This document shows positions 1 to 8,193 of a stretch of DNA of 15,068 nt, one piece after another. Position 1 is the stretch's first letter. Every line of letters starts with the position of its first letter. The translations under genes and the position numbers were made by a program. The notes beneath the pieces are model-generated. The model was not told the origin of the DNA. It worked only from the letters and a program-made list of their open reading frames with translations, and ran no database searches. The stretch is from an uncultured Oribacterium sp. (GTDB lineage Bacteria > Bacillota > Clostridia > Lachnospirales > Lachnospiraceae): NCBI GenBank assembly GCA_900770445.1, contig CAAGKO010000094.1, forward strand, positions 1 to 15,068, read 5' to 3'.

Positions 1-35
1 GAGGGCCGTCTCAGAGGTATTCTGAGACGGCCCTC
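1..35 (-). terminator. Perfect hairpin, probable terminator of the DUF4364 gene
   Basis: A 15-bp perfect stem (1-15 with 21-35) closes a 5-base loop and is rich in G and C. It lies 29 bases past the stop codon of the minus-strand DUF4364 gene, where a rho-independent terminator is expected. The T-run it would need on the minus strand would lie left of base 1, outside the window, so it cannot be confirmed. It could also serve a convergent gene to the left. Confidence 0.7.
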
Positions 36-64
36 GGCGGAATTATCGGATTATGCCCTGTATA

Positions 65-583
65 TCAGCTCAGGAGCTGCTTCATGATATGCGCGTAGAT
101 CTCCTGATTATTGGCAGCCCACTTCGCACACATGCGCTCGGCGGAATCCTGGTCCGGAACATTGATATCGACAGAGAACAGGAGAGAGCTCTCTTCCCGA
201 ACCTCCATATGCACGATATAGTTCCCATCATCATCCTGCTCATAGTCCGTATAATTCGAGGACTCCTGACGGAGTTTCAGCTTGTTTGCCTTCAGGAACT
301 TGTTCATATCTTCGATCGCACCCGACGAGATATCGCTGCCGAAGAGCTCCAGTGTCTCGGAGCCCTCACGTGTGATCTCATAGCGTGTCGCATTTCGCGT
401 CGTATGAGCGGTGATCAGGTGTGCATCCTCCAGTGCGGAAATCGCCTGCTGCAGTGTGAAGTAGGTGGTATACTCATAATCCAGAAAGAATCCACTCAGC
501 TGATTGTTCGTCAGCGGGTAGTTGATGGATTTCAGCAGATACAGGATCATCAGCTTATACAGGGTTAAAGGCTCGGTAATCAT
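65..583 (-). CDS. DUF4364 family protein (winged-helix, probable regulator)
   Basis: This 172-residue protein matches the DUF4364 family of Clostridia in length and layout. Residues 1-75 look like a winged-helix DNA-binding domain: a helical start (TLYKLMILYLLKSINYPLT), a recognition-like segment around TLQQAISALEDAHLIT, and a wing at RYEITREGSETLELFG. The rest is a mixed alpha/beta domain ending in a helix (SAERMCAKWAANNQEIYAH). No membrane segment or signal peptide is seen. The start at 583 is preceded by a GAAAGGG-type ribosome binding site. It is transcribed away from the DUF5717 gene, and a well-formed promoter lies at 616-644. The role of the family is not established; transcriptional regulation is inferred from the fold. 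It may control itself or the divergent cluster. Confidence 0.85.
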   Translation of the reverse strand: MITEPLTLYKLMILYLLKSINYPLTNNQLSGFFLDYEYTTYFTLQQAISALEDAHLITAHTTRNATRYEITREGSETLELFGSDISSGAIEDMNKFLKANKLKLRQESSNYTDYEQDDDGNYIVHMEVREESSLLFSVDINVPDQDSAERMCAKWAANNQEIYAHIMKQLLS

Positions 584-615
584 AAAATGCCCTTTCTATC
601 GTTCTATGTTTCATA

Positions 616-644
616 ATAATAACAGGAAAGAGGACGTATTTCAA
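616..644 (-). promoter_or_regulatory. Sigma-A-type promoter for the DUF4364 gene
   Basis: On the minus strand there is a -35 box TTGAAA (plus-strand 639-644), a 17-base spacer, and a -10 box TATTAT (plus-strand 616-621). This spacing is ideal for a housekeeping promoter. Transcription would start near 609 and give a leader of roughly 25 bases before the ATG at 583. Confidence 0.65.
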
Positions 645-675
645 TGTGACGGACCTTTTACACATGGCTTTTCTG

Positions 676-684
676 TGTTAAAAT
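676..684 (+). promoter_or_regulatory. Possible extended -10 promoter for the DUF5717 cluster
   Basis: TGTTAAAAT (676-684) fits an extended -10 element (TGn plus TAAAAT). No convincing -35 box lies 16-18 bases upstream. A short inverted repeat (ACACA at 660-664, TGTGT at 674-678) overlaps the element and might be an operator. The ribosome binding site GGAG (695-698) lies just downstream, so the leader would be very short. Confidence 0.4.
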
Positions 685-708
685 ATACGCTCATGGAGAT
701 TTGTGATT

Positions 709-3381
709 ATGAAAGAACGCATAAATAAGCTGGCCAGGGGCATCGTCGATCTGGCCTGCCCTGAGCTTCGCCTCAGCGATACCGCCTACCACGGCATCGT
801 CTGTGCGGGCGAGACCTTAAAGCTGGACCTGGTCCTGACATCGGAGAACGGCATCCTTCTGAAGGGCCTGATCTACTCGGACAGTCCGTATGTGACGATT
901 CAGAAGAATACCTTTCTCGGACTGCGTACACGCATCAGTGCGCTCGTCGACGCACGTGCACTGAAGGATGGTGACCATATCGAGGGGGGACTGTGCATCG
1001 TATCGAACGGCGGTGAAACACGGCTTCCATTTTCCTTCGAAGTTCGTTCCTACGCATCGGCCGAGCTGATTCCGGGCTTACGTACACCGGAGGATTTTGT
1101 AAAGCTGTATCAGACAGACGGAGACGCTGCGCTCCGCATATTTGGATATGATGATTTCGTCCGTGCACCGTTTATGAACGATGCACGTTTTCGCGCACTC
1201 TATGATGGTCTCCGAAAGGGACCGGACCGGGTGCATGCGCTGGAGGCCTTTTTGTATGCCATCGGGCATCCGGAGCAGGAAAGTGCTGCGCGTGCTCATC
1301 GCGTGGAGAGCGGGTGCACGAAGGAGACATTGAACAGATCAGACGTGCCGGTGGAAGAGCTGGAGGACGCGGAGCTCATCGAGGAGGCGGCCGGCTGCTG
1401 TATACGTGCCGGTGCGACGACGGCGCTGGCGTTTCGGATCTACCAGCGGGCGATCGAGATGCAGTCCCAGATCACCCGGCTGTATGAGTACTATATGTTT
1501 GCGATGCCGAAGGGCTATCAGGGGCGTCTGCCGCGCGAGGTCTATCTCTACTTCGCTTATGAGTATGATATTCCGGAAAGTATGAAGCTGCCGCTGTTCT
1601 ATAACGTCGTGATGAATTTCACGGCGGATGAGGACATCTATCAGCGCTTCGAGAAGAAGATTCAGAAGTTCACGATCGATCAGCTGCTGCGGTCGGCCTT
1701 CGACCAGCGACTGAGTGTGCTCTATGAGCGTATGATCCTCGTGGACATGGTGGATGAGCGCATCGGTTCGGTGCTGCCGGCGATTCTTCGCGCGTATCGC
1801 GTGTCGACCGGTGATCCGCGTATGCGTTATGTCGTCGTACGTTATCTCGAGCTGGATCGGGAGGAGCTCTATCCGCTGAAGGAGGGGAGTGCCTATATCC
1901 CGCTCTTTTTCGAGAATAGCGTACTGCTGTTTCAGGATGCATACGGAGACCGGTACACGGATGTCGTGTATGAGAAGACCCGGATCATGGAGAAGCCGGA
2001 GCTGGAGAAGCGTTGCTTCCAGGTGGTGCCGGAGCAGCCGATGCTGAAGCTCACTCGGGCGCGTCGTATCGCCCGGAATGGGATCCGGAATATGGAAGAG
2101 CTGCAGCTTCTCGAGGCAGTGATGCGTGAGATGCCGCTCGCCGGCCCATACCGTGCCTATCTTCTCGATGTGATCCTCTGCTATCATGATCAGACGACGA
2201 GAGACTCGGACCCGGATGTGAGCGAGGAGGATAAGCAGTTCCTCGCAGAGACGGCGCTGCAGGAGCTCGACCACAGCGAGCAGAGGATGCTGCTTCGGAC
2301 GATGATCCGGCTCAATATGTTCGAGGAGGCTTATCGTCTTCTGCTTTCGAGCGGTGAGCGCGGACTGGATCGACCGTATCTCGAGAAGCTGGTACGGAGT
2401 CTCATCGTAGAGGAGCGTCATCTGCGCTCGGCAGAGCTCATGGAGCTCAGCTACTATCTGTTCACACTCGGTACGAAGGATAAGACGATTCTTCGTTACC
2501 TGACGGAAAACTATAACGGTCTCGCACAGGATATGCTGGCGATTCTTCTGCGTGCACAGAAGCTGAAGGTGGACGGACAGCGGGAGATGGCGGAGCGTCT
2601 GCTGGCGCAGATGCTGTTCAGCCGGACCGAGCAGGGGCTCGATGATGTGTTTGAGCTCTATCGAAGCTTCCCGGATGCGGAGAATGTGCTTCTGCGTGCA
2701 TATATCACGAAGCGGGCCGCAGATTACTTCATCGATGGTCGGGTGATCCGGGAGAGTGTCTTCCCGGATATCTACGGGATCGTGCGGGATGAGACCTACA
2801 AGGAACGTGTACCCGTGATCTATCTGCTGGCGATGTCGAAGCATATGGCCGGGCAGAAGGATCTGAACGGAGAAGAAAAGCTCGTGCTTCAGGAGACGAT
2901 GGATTATCTGATCCGGAAGAAGCTGATTTTTGCATATACGAGAACGCTGTATCGTTTCGTGCGGATTCCGGACAGCGTGATGGATCGGTACTATATCGAA
3001 TACCATGGCCATAAGGATATCCGTCCGTCCCTGTATCTCCGCATCCTTCCGGATCAGGGGGATTTCGAGGAGGAAGAGATTACGAGGATCTACCAGAATA
3101 TCTATGTACGACCGGTGACACTGTTTGCCGGTGAGCAGGCGGAGTATCAGATTTATGAGTCTCCGAAGGACCAGACGCCGGCGGCCAGTGGCAGCATCGC
3201 CTGGGACGGTACCGTGCGCCTGAAGGGGGATACCTACGATATTCTGAGTGAGATGTCCGGACTGATCGGGAAGGATAAGGACCAGGAGTTATATCAGGCG
3301 ATGCACCGCTACGTTCGGAATGAAGCGGTCATCGAGGCCCTTTTCACGAAGGAAATGATGGAAGCGAAGAGTATGGAGTAA
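709..3381 (+). CDS. DUF5717 family protein (large helical-repeat scaffold)
   Basis: This 890-residue protein matches the DUF5717 family of Lachnospiraceae, recognised from the N-terminal block (MKERINKLARGIVDLACPEL) and the position next to DUF5716. Residues 1 to about 115 form a predicted beta-sandwich (alternating strands, GLIYSDSPYV, IVSNGGETRLPFSFEV). Residues about 120-780 are almost wholly helical, with the look of TPR-like or solenoid repeats rich in Tyr, Leu and Arg. Residues about 790-890 return to beta structure (IYVRPVTLFAGEQAEYQIYE, SGSIAWDG) before a final helix. No signal peptide or membrane segment is visible, so it is probably cytoplasmic. The ATG at 709 is preferred to an in-frame GTG at 703, because GGAG at 695-698 lies 10 bases before the ATG but only 4 before the GTG. 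The function is unknown. The solenoid suggests a scaffold for the DUF5716 and TPR proteins encoded immediately downstream. Confidence 0.85.
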   Translation: MKERINKLARGIVDLACPELRLSDTAYHGIVCAGETLKLDLVLTSENGILLKGLIYSDSPYVTIQKNTFLGLRTRISALVDARALKDGDHIEGGLCIVSNGGETRLPFSFEVRSYASAELIPGLRTPEDFVKLYQTDGDAALRIFGYDDFVRAPFMNDARFRALYDGLRKGPDRVHALEAFLYAIGHPEQESAARAHRVESGCTKETLNRSDVPVEELEDAELIEEAAGCCIRAGATTALAFRIYQRAIEMQSQITRLYEYYMFAMPKGYQGRLPREVYLYFAYEYDIPESMKLPLFYNVVMNFTADEDIYQRFEKKIQKFTIDQLLRSAFDQRLSVLYERMILVDMVDERIGSVLPAILRAYRVSTGDPRMRYVVVRYLELDREELYPLKEGSAYIPLFFENSVLLFQDAYGDRYTDVVYEKTRIMEKPELEKRCFQVVPEQPMLKLTRARRIARNGIRNMEELQLLEAVMREMPLAGPYRAYLLDVILCYHDQTTRDSDPDVSEEDKQFLAETALQELDHSEQRMLLRTMIRLNMFEEAYRLLLSSGERGLDRPYLEKLVRSLIVEERHLRSAELMELSYYLFTLGTKDKTILRYLTENYNGLAQDMLAILLRAQKLKVDGQREMAERLLAQMLFSRTEQGLDDVFELYRSFPDAENVLLRAYITKRAADYFIDGRVIRESVFPDIYGIVRDETYKERVPVIYLLAMSKHMAGQKDLNGEEKLVLQETMDYLIRKKLIFAYTRTLYRFVRIPDSVMDRYYIEYHGHKDIRPSLYLRILPDQGDFEEEEITRIYQNIYVRPVTLFAGEQAEYQIYESPKDQTPAASGSIAWDGTVRLKGDTYDILSEMSGLIGKDKDQELYQAMHRYVRNEAVIEALFTKEMMEAKSME

Positions 3382-3394
3382 GGAGAGCAGTTCT

Positions 3395-4627
3395 GTGAGT
3401 CGATATATAGGAATTTCACTGGACGATGACTATACAAATGTCTGTATCAATGATGAAACGGTAACGAAACCGCTGCCGACAGTCATCGCCAAACATAAGA
3501 AGGATGATCGCTGGACGGTCGGTGAGGAGGCCTATAAGGAAACCCTCGCCGGCTGCGGTGTGATCGTCGATAAACTGGTCAGCCTGCTCGAGAAAAACGG
3601 GACGGCCACCATCGCACGCGTGAAGTATACGGCGATCGATATCGTCTACCATTACTTTCAGGAGCTTCTTCGTACCGAGGAGGAGCTGAGCGAGGAGGAC
3701 CGCAGCGAGGATATCGTCGTCGTGACGATCCGGAAGGCGAGCCGCTCCATGGTAGAGAAGCTGCAGGAGGCGATCCTCCGGACCGGTGTCCTGGAGAAGA
3801 ATCTGCATATCATCAGCCATACGGAGAGCTTCGCGCATTTCGTGCTGCACCAGGATTCCAGCCTGTATAACCGTAAGGTGGGCATGTTTGAATTAAATAA
3901 TCAGTGCCTCTGCTATTATGAGATGCATGTATCCCGTGGCACCCGCCGTTTCGCACTGCTCGGCTCTGAGGCAGAGACCGAGGCCTTCAATCTCGATATT
4001 CTGAAGACGACCTCCGGCGGAAAGATCGCCGACCGGATCCTGACGACCGTGGCGGAGCGGACACTGGGGAAGGATTCCTACTCTGCAGTATTTCTCTGCG
4101 GGCGAGGCTTCCGGGATACAAACTTCGCGACGAATTTCATGAACTTCATCTGTAATCGTCGTCGGGTACTGATCGAGCCGGGACTCTTCTGCATCGGCGC
4201 AGAGATCCATGCCCGGAACATCGATGAGGGAAAGAACGAGGAGTATACGATCCTCTGTGATACACGCGTGAGTGCGGATATCTCTGCCCGTATCGTGATC
4301 AACGAAAAGGAAGAGAATCTGCCGATCGTCAAGGCCGGTACGAACTGGATGGACTCGAGAACCTCCTATGAGCTGATCGAGGACGACCAGGATTACATCG
4401 ATTTTCAGGTGACCTCCCTCGCACATCCGCGGCACCCGATTCGTCTTCGTATGATGCTCGACCGCTTTCCGAAGCGGGAGAATCGTACGACGAGGATTCG
4501 CATGTCGACGGAGTTTGTGGATGCAGAAACCCTCCGTGTCACCGTACGGGATCTCGGCTTCGGGGATCTCTTCCCGTCGAGCGGACAGGAAATCACCGAG
4601 GAGATCGACCTCGCGGACAAGGTATAA
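3395..4627 (+). CDS. DUF5716 family protein (Hsp70/actin-fold, altered nucleotide loops)
   Basis: This 410-residue protein matches the DUF5716 family, which accompanies DUF5717. By eye it follows the Hsp70 order: a phosphate-1-like loop (YIGISLDDDYTN, 4-15), VGEEAY (42-47) where Hsp70 has VGQxA, VVVTIRKAS then IISHTES (139-145) where Hsp70 has INEPTAA, ELNNQC (166-171) where Hsp70 has DLGGGT, VFLCGRGF (232-239) where Hsp70 has VLVGGST, and FCIGAEIHA (265-273). Residues about 282-400 are beta-rich and resemble the Hsp70 substrate-binding beta domain; no helical lid follows. The glycines of both phosphate loops are replaced, so ATP hydrolysis is doubtful. The start is GTG with GGAGAG at 3382-3387, 7 bases upstream. 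The gene follows DUF5717 by 13 bases and precedes the TPR gene by 14. The family call is firm; the Hsp70 reading is inferred from alignment by eye. Confidence 0.83.
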   Translation: MSRYIGISLDDDYTNVCINDETVTKPLPTVIAKHKKDDRWTVGEEAYKETLAGCGVIVDKLVSLLEKNGTATIARVKYTAIDIVYHYFQELLRTEEELSEEDRSEDIVVVTIRKASRSMVEKLQEAILRTGVLEKNLHIISHTESFAHFVLHQDSSLYNRKVGMFELNNQCLCYYEMHVSRGTRRFALLGSEAETEAFNLDILKTTSGGKIADRILTTVAERTLGKDSYSAVFLCGRGFRDTNFATNFMNFICNRRRVLIEPGLFCIGAEIHARNIDEGKNEEYTILCDTRVSADISARIVINEKEENLPIVKAGTNWMDSRTSYELIEDDQDYIDFQVTSLAHPRHPIRLRMMLDRFPKRENRTTRIRMSTEFVDAETLRVTVRDLGFGDLFPSSGQEITEEIDLADKV

Positions 4628-4641
4628 ATAAGGCAGGAACT

Positions 4642-5436
4642 ATGGGCTTATTACTATGTACACAGAGTGCACAGCACCCGTTTTACTATGAAAAACTGGA
4701 TATCAATCTCTGGTCGATTCAGGAGCTATCCTATGTGATCTACCACTATCCGATCATGCTGCCGTCCGATCTCGTGGACCGGAAGCTGAGCGGCTGGATC
4801 CGGGATGAGCTCCACCTGGGCATCCTCGCAGCGAAGCTCGAACAGTATATGGGCTCCGGCGAGGGTGGAGAGCTGCAGGAGAGGCTGCTGCTCATGATTC
4901 TTCGTGAGAGCAACTACTACACGCAGCAGGAGATCAACGACTTCGAGAGCGAGTACCGGCGTCTCCGTCACATCGACCGTGACCAGTTCTATGATCTGCT
5001 CGGCGATGCCTACTTCCATATGGGCCGTTATGGCCGGGCGATCGATGCCTATACCGAGTCGCTGCACTATCAGGACAGTATGCTCGTCAAGATGAAGCTC
5101 GGCAGTGCCTGCGTCACGGTCATGCAGTTCCGACGTGCATCGGATATCTTCGAGCAGGTCTTCGTCGAAACGGCGGCGCTGGAGCCGCTTCGTAAGCTCT
5201 ACTTCATCTCGAAGCTCGAGCCGTCGGTGAAGACGATCGAAAAGTATATCGATCATATCGATACGGAAATGCTTGCAGATTGGGAGCTTCAGTATGATAA
5301 TGTACTGACACAGGCAGAGGATTCCGAGCATGTCCGCCAGGTCGATGACGTCTACCGGCAGGATCGCGGCGAATTCCGGAAGGAAGCGAAGCTCTGGCTG
5401 GTCAAGTGGAAAAAGGAATACCGTGAGAAGGTATAA
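4642..5436 (+). CDS. TPR-repeat protein of the DUF5716/DUF5717 cluster
   Basis: This 264-residue, mainly helical protein has a clear TPR unit at residues 114-147 (FYDLLGDAYFHMGRYGRAID, then AYTESL) and a second, weaker one at about 150-180 (LGSACVTVMQFRRASDIFEQ). The N-terminal part (1-110) has a conserved-looking start (MGLLLCTQSAQHPFYYEKLD) and several helices but no named domain that I recognise. The C-terminus is highly charged and ends in KWKKEYREKV. There is no signal peptide or membrane helix. The ATG has an AGGCAGGA ribosome binding site and lies 14 bases after the DUF5716 stop, so the three genes are very likely one transcript. TPR proteins bind partners, and an Hsp70-fold neighbour is a natural candidate by analogy with Hsp70 co-chaperones. 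The partner is inferred, not shown. Confidence 0.8.
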   Translation: MGLLLCTQSAQHPFYYEKLDINLWSIQELSYVIYHYPIMLPSDLVDRKLSGWIRDELHLGILAAKLEQYMGSGEGGELQERLLLMILRESNYYTQQEINDFESEYRRLRHIDRDQFYDLLGDAYFHMGRYGRAIDAYTESLHYQDSMLVKMKLGSACVTVMQFRRASDIFEQVFVETAALEPLRKLYFISKLEPSVKTIEKYIDHIDTEMLADWELQYDNVLTQAEDSEHVRQVDDVYRQDRGEFRKEAKLWLVKWKKEYREKV

Positions 5437-5451
5437 ATCCGGAAAGGTGTT

Positions 5452-5489
5452 TCTGGTCTGCAGAAGATCAGGTAGTGCAGACGACCGGA
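5452..5489 (+). promoter_or_regulatory. Bulged hairpin in the valS leader
   Basis: In the 98 bases between the TPR gene and valS, TCTGGTCTGCA (5452-5462) pairs with TGCAGA (5476-5481) and CCGGA (5485-5489). This gives 11 pairs with one G-U pair and a three-base bulge, around a 13-base loop. TCCGG at 5438-5442 could compete for CCGGA. No T-run follows, so it is not a standard terminator. No T-box core (AGGGTGG) is present. Its role is unknown. Confidence 0.35.
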
Positions 5490-5534
5490 ACGCCATCACC
5501 CATCTCAAAATATAGATAGAAGAAGGAAACGATT

Positions 5535-8174
5535 ATGAAAGAACTTGCAAAGCAGTACAACCCGGAGGAGGTTGAGGACCGCATCTATGATATGTGGCTG
5601 AAGGGCCACTATTTCCATGCGGAGGTCAATCCGAACAAGAAACCGTTTACCATCATGATGCCGCCACCAAACGTGACCGGTCAGCTGCATATGGGCCATG
5701 CCCTTGATAACACACTGCAGGATTCCCTGATCCGCTGGAAGCGTATGCAGGGCTATGAAGCACTGTGGCAGCCGGGCAGTGATCATGCCGCGATCGCAAC
5801 CGAGGTAAAGGTTACAAATAAGCTGAAGGAACAGGGCATCGATAAGCACGCGCTCGGTCGTGAGGGCTTCCTGAAGGAAGCCTGGAAGTGGAAGGAGGAG
5901 TACGAGTCCAGAATCGTCAACCAGCTCCACAAGATCGGTTCCAGTGCCGACTGGGAAAGACTTCGCTTCACCATGGACGAGGGCTGCACTCACGCTGTGC
6001 AGACTACCTTCATCAATCTGTATAAGAAGGGCTACATCTACAAGGGCTCCAGAATCATCAACTGGTGTCCGGTATGCCATACTTCCCTCAGTGATGCAGA
6101 GGTAAACCACGAGGAGCAGGAGGGTCACTTTTGGCATATCCTCTATCCGCTCGCGGATGGTTCCGGTCAGATCGAGATCGCAACCACCCGTCCGGAGACG
6201 CTGCTCGGTGATACCGCCGTTGCCGTCAATCCGGAGGACCCGCGTTATAAGGACATGATCGGTAAGATGGTGAAGCTTCCTCTGACCGATCGGGAGATTC
6301 CGATCGTCGGTGATGAGCATGCCGATATGACCTTCGGAACCGGTGCTGTAAAGATCACACCGGCACATGATCCGAACGATTTCGAGGTCGGCAAGCGTCA
6401 CAATCTGCCTGAAATCAATATCCTGAACGATGATGCGACCATCAACTGTCCGGGTTCGAAGTATGATGGCATGGACCGTTATGAGGCGCGGAAGGCCATG
6501 GTACAGGATCTCACGGAGCTCGGACTTCTCGTAAAGGTCGTTCCGACGAAGCATAACGTCGGTACCCATGATCGCTGCGGTACCACCGTCGAGCCGATGA
6601 TCAAGCCGCAGTGGTTCGTACGTATGGACGAGATGGCGAAGCCGGCGATTAAGGCGATCGAGACCGGCGAGCTCCAGTTCGTTCCGGAGAACTACAGCAA
6701 GACCTATCTGCACTGGCTCGAGAACATCAAGGACTGGTGTATCTCCCGTCAGCTCTGGTGGGGACATCGTATTCCGGCCTACTACTGTGAGGACTGTGGT
6801 GAGATGGTGGTTGGAATCGAAGCACCGGAGACCTGTCCGAAGTGCGGTGGACATCACTTCCGGCAGGATGAGGATACCCTCGATACCTGGTTCTCCAGTG
6901 CACTCTGGCCGTTTGAGACCCTCGGCTGGCCGGAGGAGACCCCGGAGTACAAGTACTTCTATCCGACGGATGTGCTCGTGACCGGCTACGATATCATCTT
7001 CTTCTGGGTGGTTCGTATGGTATTCTCCGGTATCGAGCAGACCGGTAAGGTTCCGTTCCATAAGGTACTGATCCACGGACTCGTACGTGATGATCAGGGA
7101 CGGAAGATGAGTAAGTCCCTCGGTAACGGTATCGATCCGCTCGAGGTCATCCGGAAGTATGGCGCCGATGCCCTTCGTATGACCCTTCTCACCGGTAATG
7201 CACCGGGTAATGACATGCGTTTCTACTGGTCGAGAGTCGAGGCCTCCAGAAACTTCATGAATAAGGTATGGAATGCATCCCGCTTTATCATGATGAACCT
7301 CGATAAGGCAGATCTTCCGGAGACGATGCCGGCGAACCTGATCATGGCGGATAAGTGGATCCTCAGTAAGGTGAACAGCCTGGCTGCCGACGTGACTCGT
7401 AATCTGGAAGCGTTTGATCTCGGTATCGCCCTCGATAAGGTACAGAACTTCATCTGGGAGGAGTTCTGTGACTGGTACATCGAGATGGTGAAGCCACGTC
7501 TCTGGAGCGAAGAGGATGAAACGAAGGCTGCTGCGCTCTGGACACTGAAGCATGTGCTGATCACATCGCTGAAGCTTCTGCATCCGTTCTGCCCGTTCAT
7601 CACCGAGGAGATCTTCGATACCCTCGAGAATCCGGAGACTCCGCTGATGTGTCAGTCATGGCCGGAGTTCAGTGAGGCGCTTGATTTCCAGGAGGATGAG
7701 GCGGAAATCGAGACCATCAAGGAAGCCGTACGTTCGATTCGTAATGTTCGTACGAATATGAACGTTGCACCGTCCAGAAAGGCGATGACCTATGTCGTGA
7801 CCGAGAACGAGCGCGTAAGAAAAACGTTCGAACATAGTAAGGTATTCTTCGCTACCCTGGCTTATGCATCGGATGTTATAATTCAGAGTGATAAGACCGG
7901 CATCGCAGATGATGCCGTAACGGTAGCGATTCCGGATGCGGTGATCCATATCCCGTTTGCGGATCTCGTAGACATCGCAAAGGAGATCGAGCGTCTCGAG
8001 AAGGAAAAGCAGAAGTGGGAAGCAGAAATCAAGCGTTCCACCGGTATGCTGAACAACGAGCGCTTCACTTCGAAGGCACAGGCAGAAAAGGTAGAGGAGG
8101 AGCGTGAAAAGCTTCAGCGGAATACACAGCTTCTTCAGCAGGTGACCGAGCGTCTCGCTGCCCTCAGTAAGTAA
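5535..8174 (+). CDS. valS: Valine--tRNA ligase
   Basis: ValS charges tRNA-Val with valine using ATP and edits mischarged threonine; it is cytoplasmic and essential. The protein is 879 residues, the normal bacterial size. The class I signature HIGH appears as HMGH (52-55) after PPPNVTGQL, and KMSKS is at 524-528 (GRKMSKSLGN). The editing (CP1) domain spans about 170-390, with TTRPETLLGDTAVAVNP and AHDPNDFEVG. A four-cysteine zinc-binding knuckle lies in the synthetic part (C418, C421, C434, C437), before DTWFSSALWPF. The anticodon-binding helical domain and a C-terminal coiled coil (about 815-879, EIERLEKEKQKWEAEIKRS) complete the protein. The ATG at 5535 is preceded by AAGAAGGAAACG. The gene may read on from the TPR gene or use a weak promoter of its own, and the next gene follows after 19 bases. 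Confidence 0.98.
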   Translation: MKELAKQYNPEEVEDRIYDMWLKGHYFHAEVNPNKKPFTIMMPPPNVTGQLHMGHALDNTLQDSLIRWKRMQGYEALWQPGSDHAAIATEVKVTNKLKEQGIDKHALGREGFLKEAWKWKEEYESRIVNQLHKIGSSADWERLRFTMDEGCTHAVQTTFINLYKKGYIYKGSRIINWCPVCHTSLSDAEVNHEEQEGHFWHILYPLADGSGQIEIATTRPETLLGDTAVAVNPEDPRYKDMIGKMVKLPLTDREIPIVGDEHADMTFGTGAVKITPAHDPNDFEVGKRHNLPEINILNDDATINCPGSKYDGMDRYEARKAMVQDLTELGLLVKVVPTKHNVGTHDRCGTTVEPMIKPQWFVRMDEMAKPAIKAIETGELQFVPENYSKTYLHWLENIKDWCISRQLWWGHRIPAYYCEDCGEMVVGIEAPETCPKCGGHHFRQDEDTLDTWFSSALWPFETLGWPEETPEYKYFYPTDVLVTGYDIIFFWVVRMVFSGIEQTGKVPFHKVLIHGLVRDDQGRKMSKSLGNGIDPLEVIRKYGADALRMTLLTGNAPGNDMRFYWSRVEASRNFMNKVWNASRFIMMNLDKADLPETMPANLIMADKWILSKVNSLAADVTRNLEAFDLGIALDKVQNFIWEEFCDWYIEMVKPRLWSEEDETKAAALWTLKHVLITSLKLLHPFCPFITEEIFDTLENPETPLMCQSWPEFSEALDFQEDEAEIETIKEAVRSIRNVRTNMNVAPSRKAMTYVVTENERVRKTFEHSKVFFATLAYASDVIIQSDKTGIADDAVTVAIPDAVIHIPFADLVDIAKEIERLEKEKQKWEAEIKRSTGMLNNERFTSKAQAEKVEEEREKLQRNTQLLQQVTERLAALSK

Positions 8175-8193
8175 ACGTGGGAGGAAACAGATC

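Noticed and set aside
1339..3012. A long minus-strand open frame (557 codons) inside the DUF5717 gene
   Set aside because: It is antisense to a real gene; the sense-strand codon bias avoids the codons that would read as stops in this antisense frame. The translation is low in Gly and rich in His, Arg and Leu, has no recognisable domain, and lacks a credible ribosome binding site.
5437..5534. T-box riboswitch before valS
   Set aside because: The spacer is too short, and neither the AGGGTGG core nor a terminator/antiterminator pair is present.
5505..7583. A 692-codon minus-strand open frame opposite valS
   Set aside because: It is an artefact of the strong codon bias in valS. Its translation has no family resemblance, and the valS frame is certain from HMGH and KMSKS.
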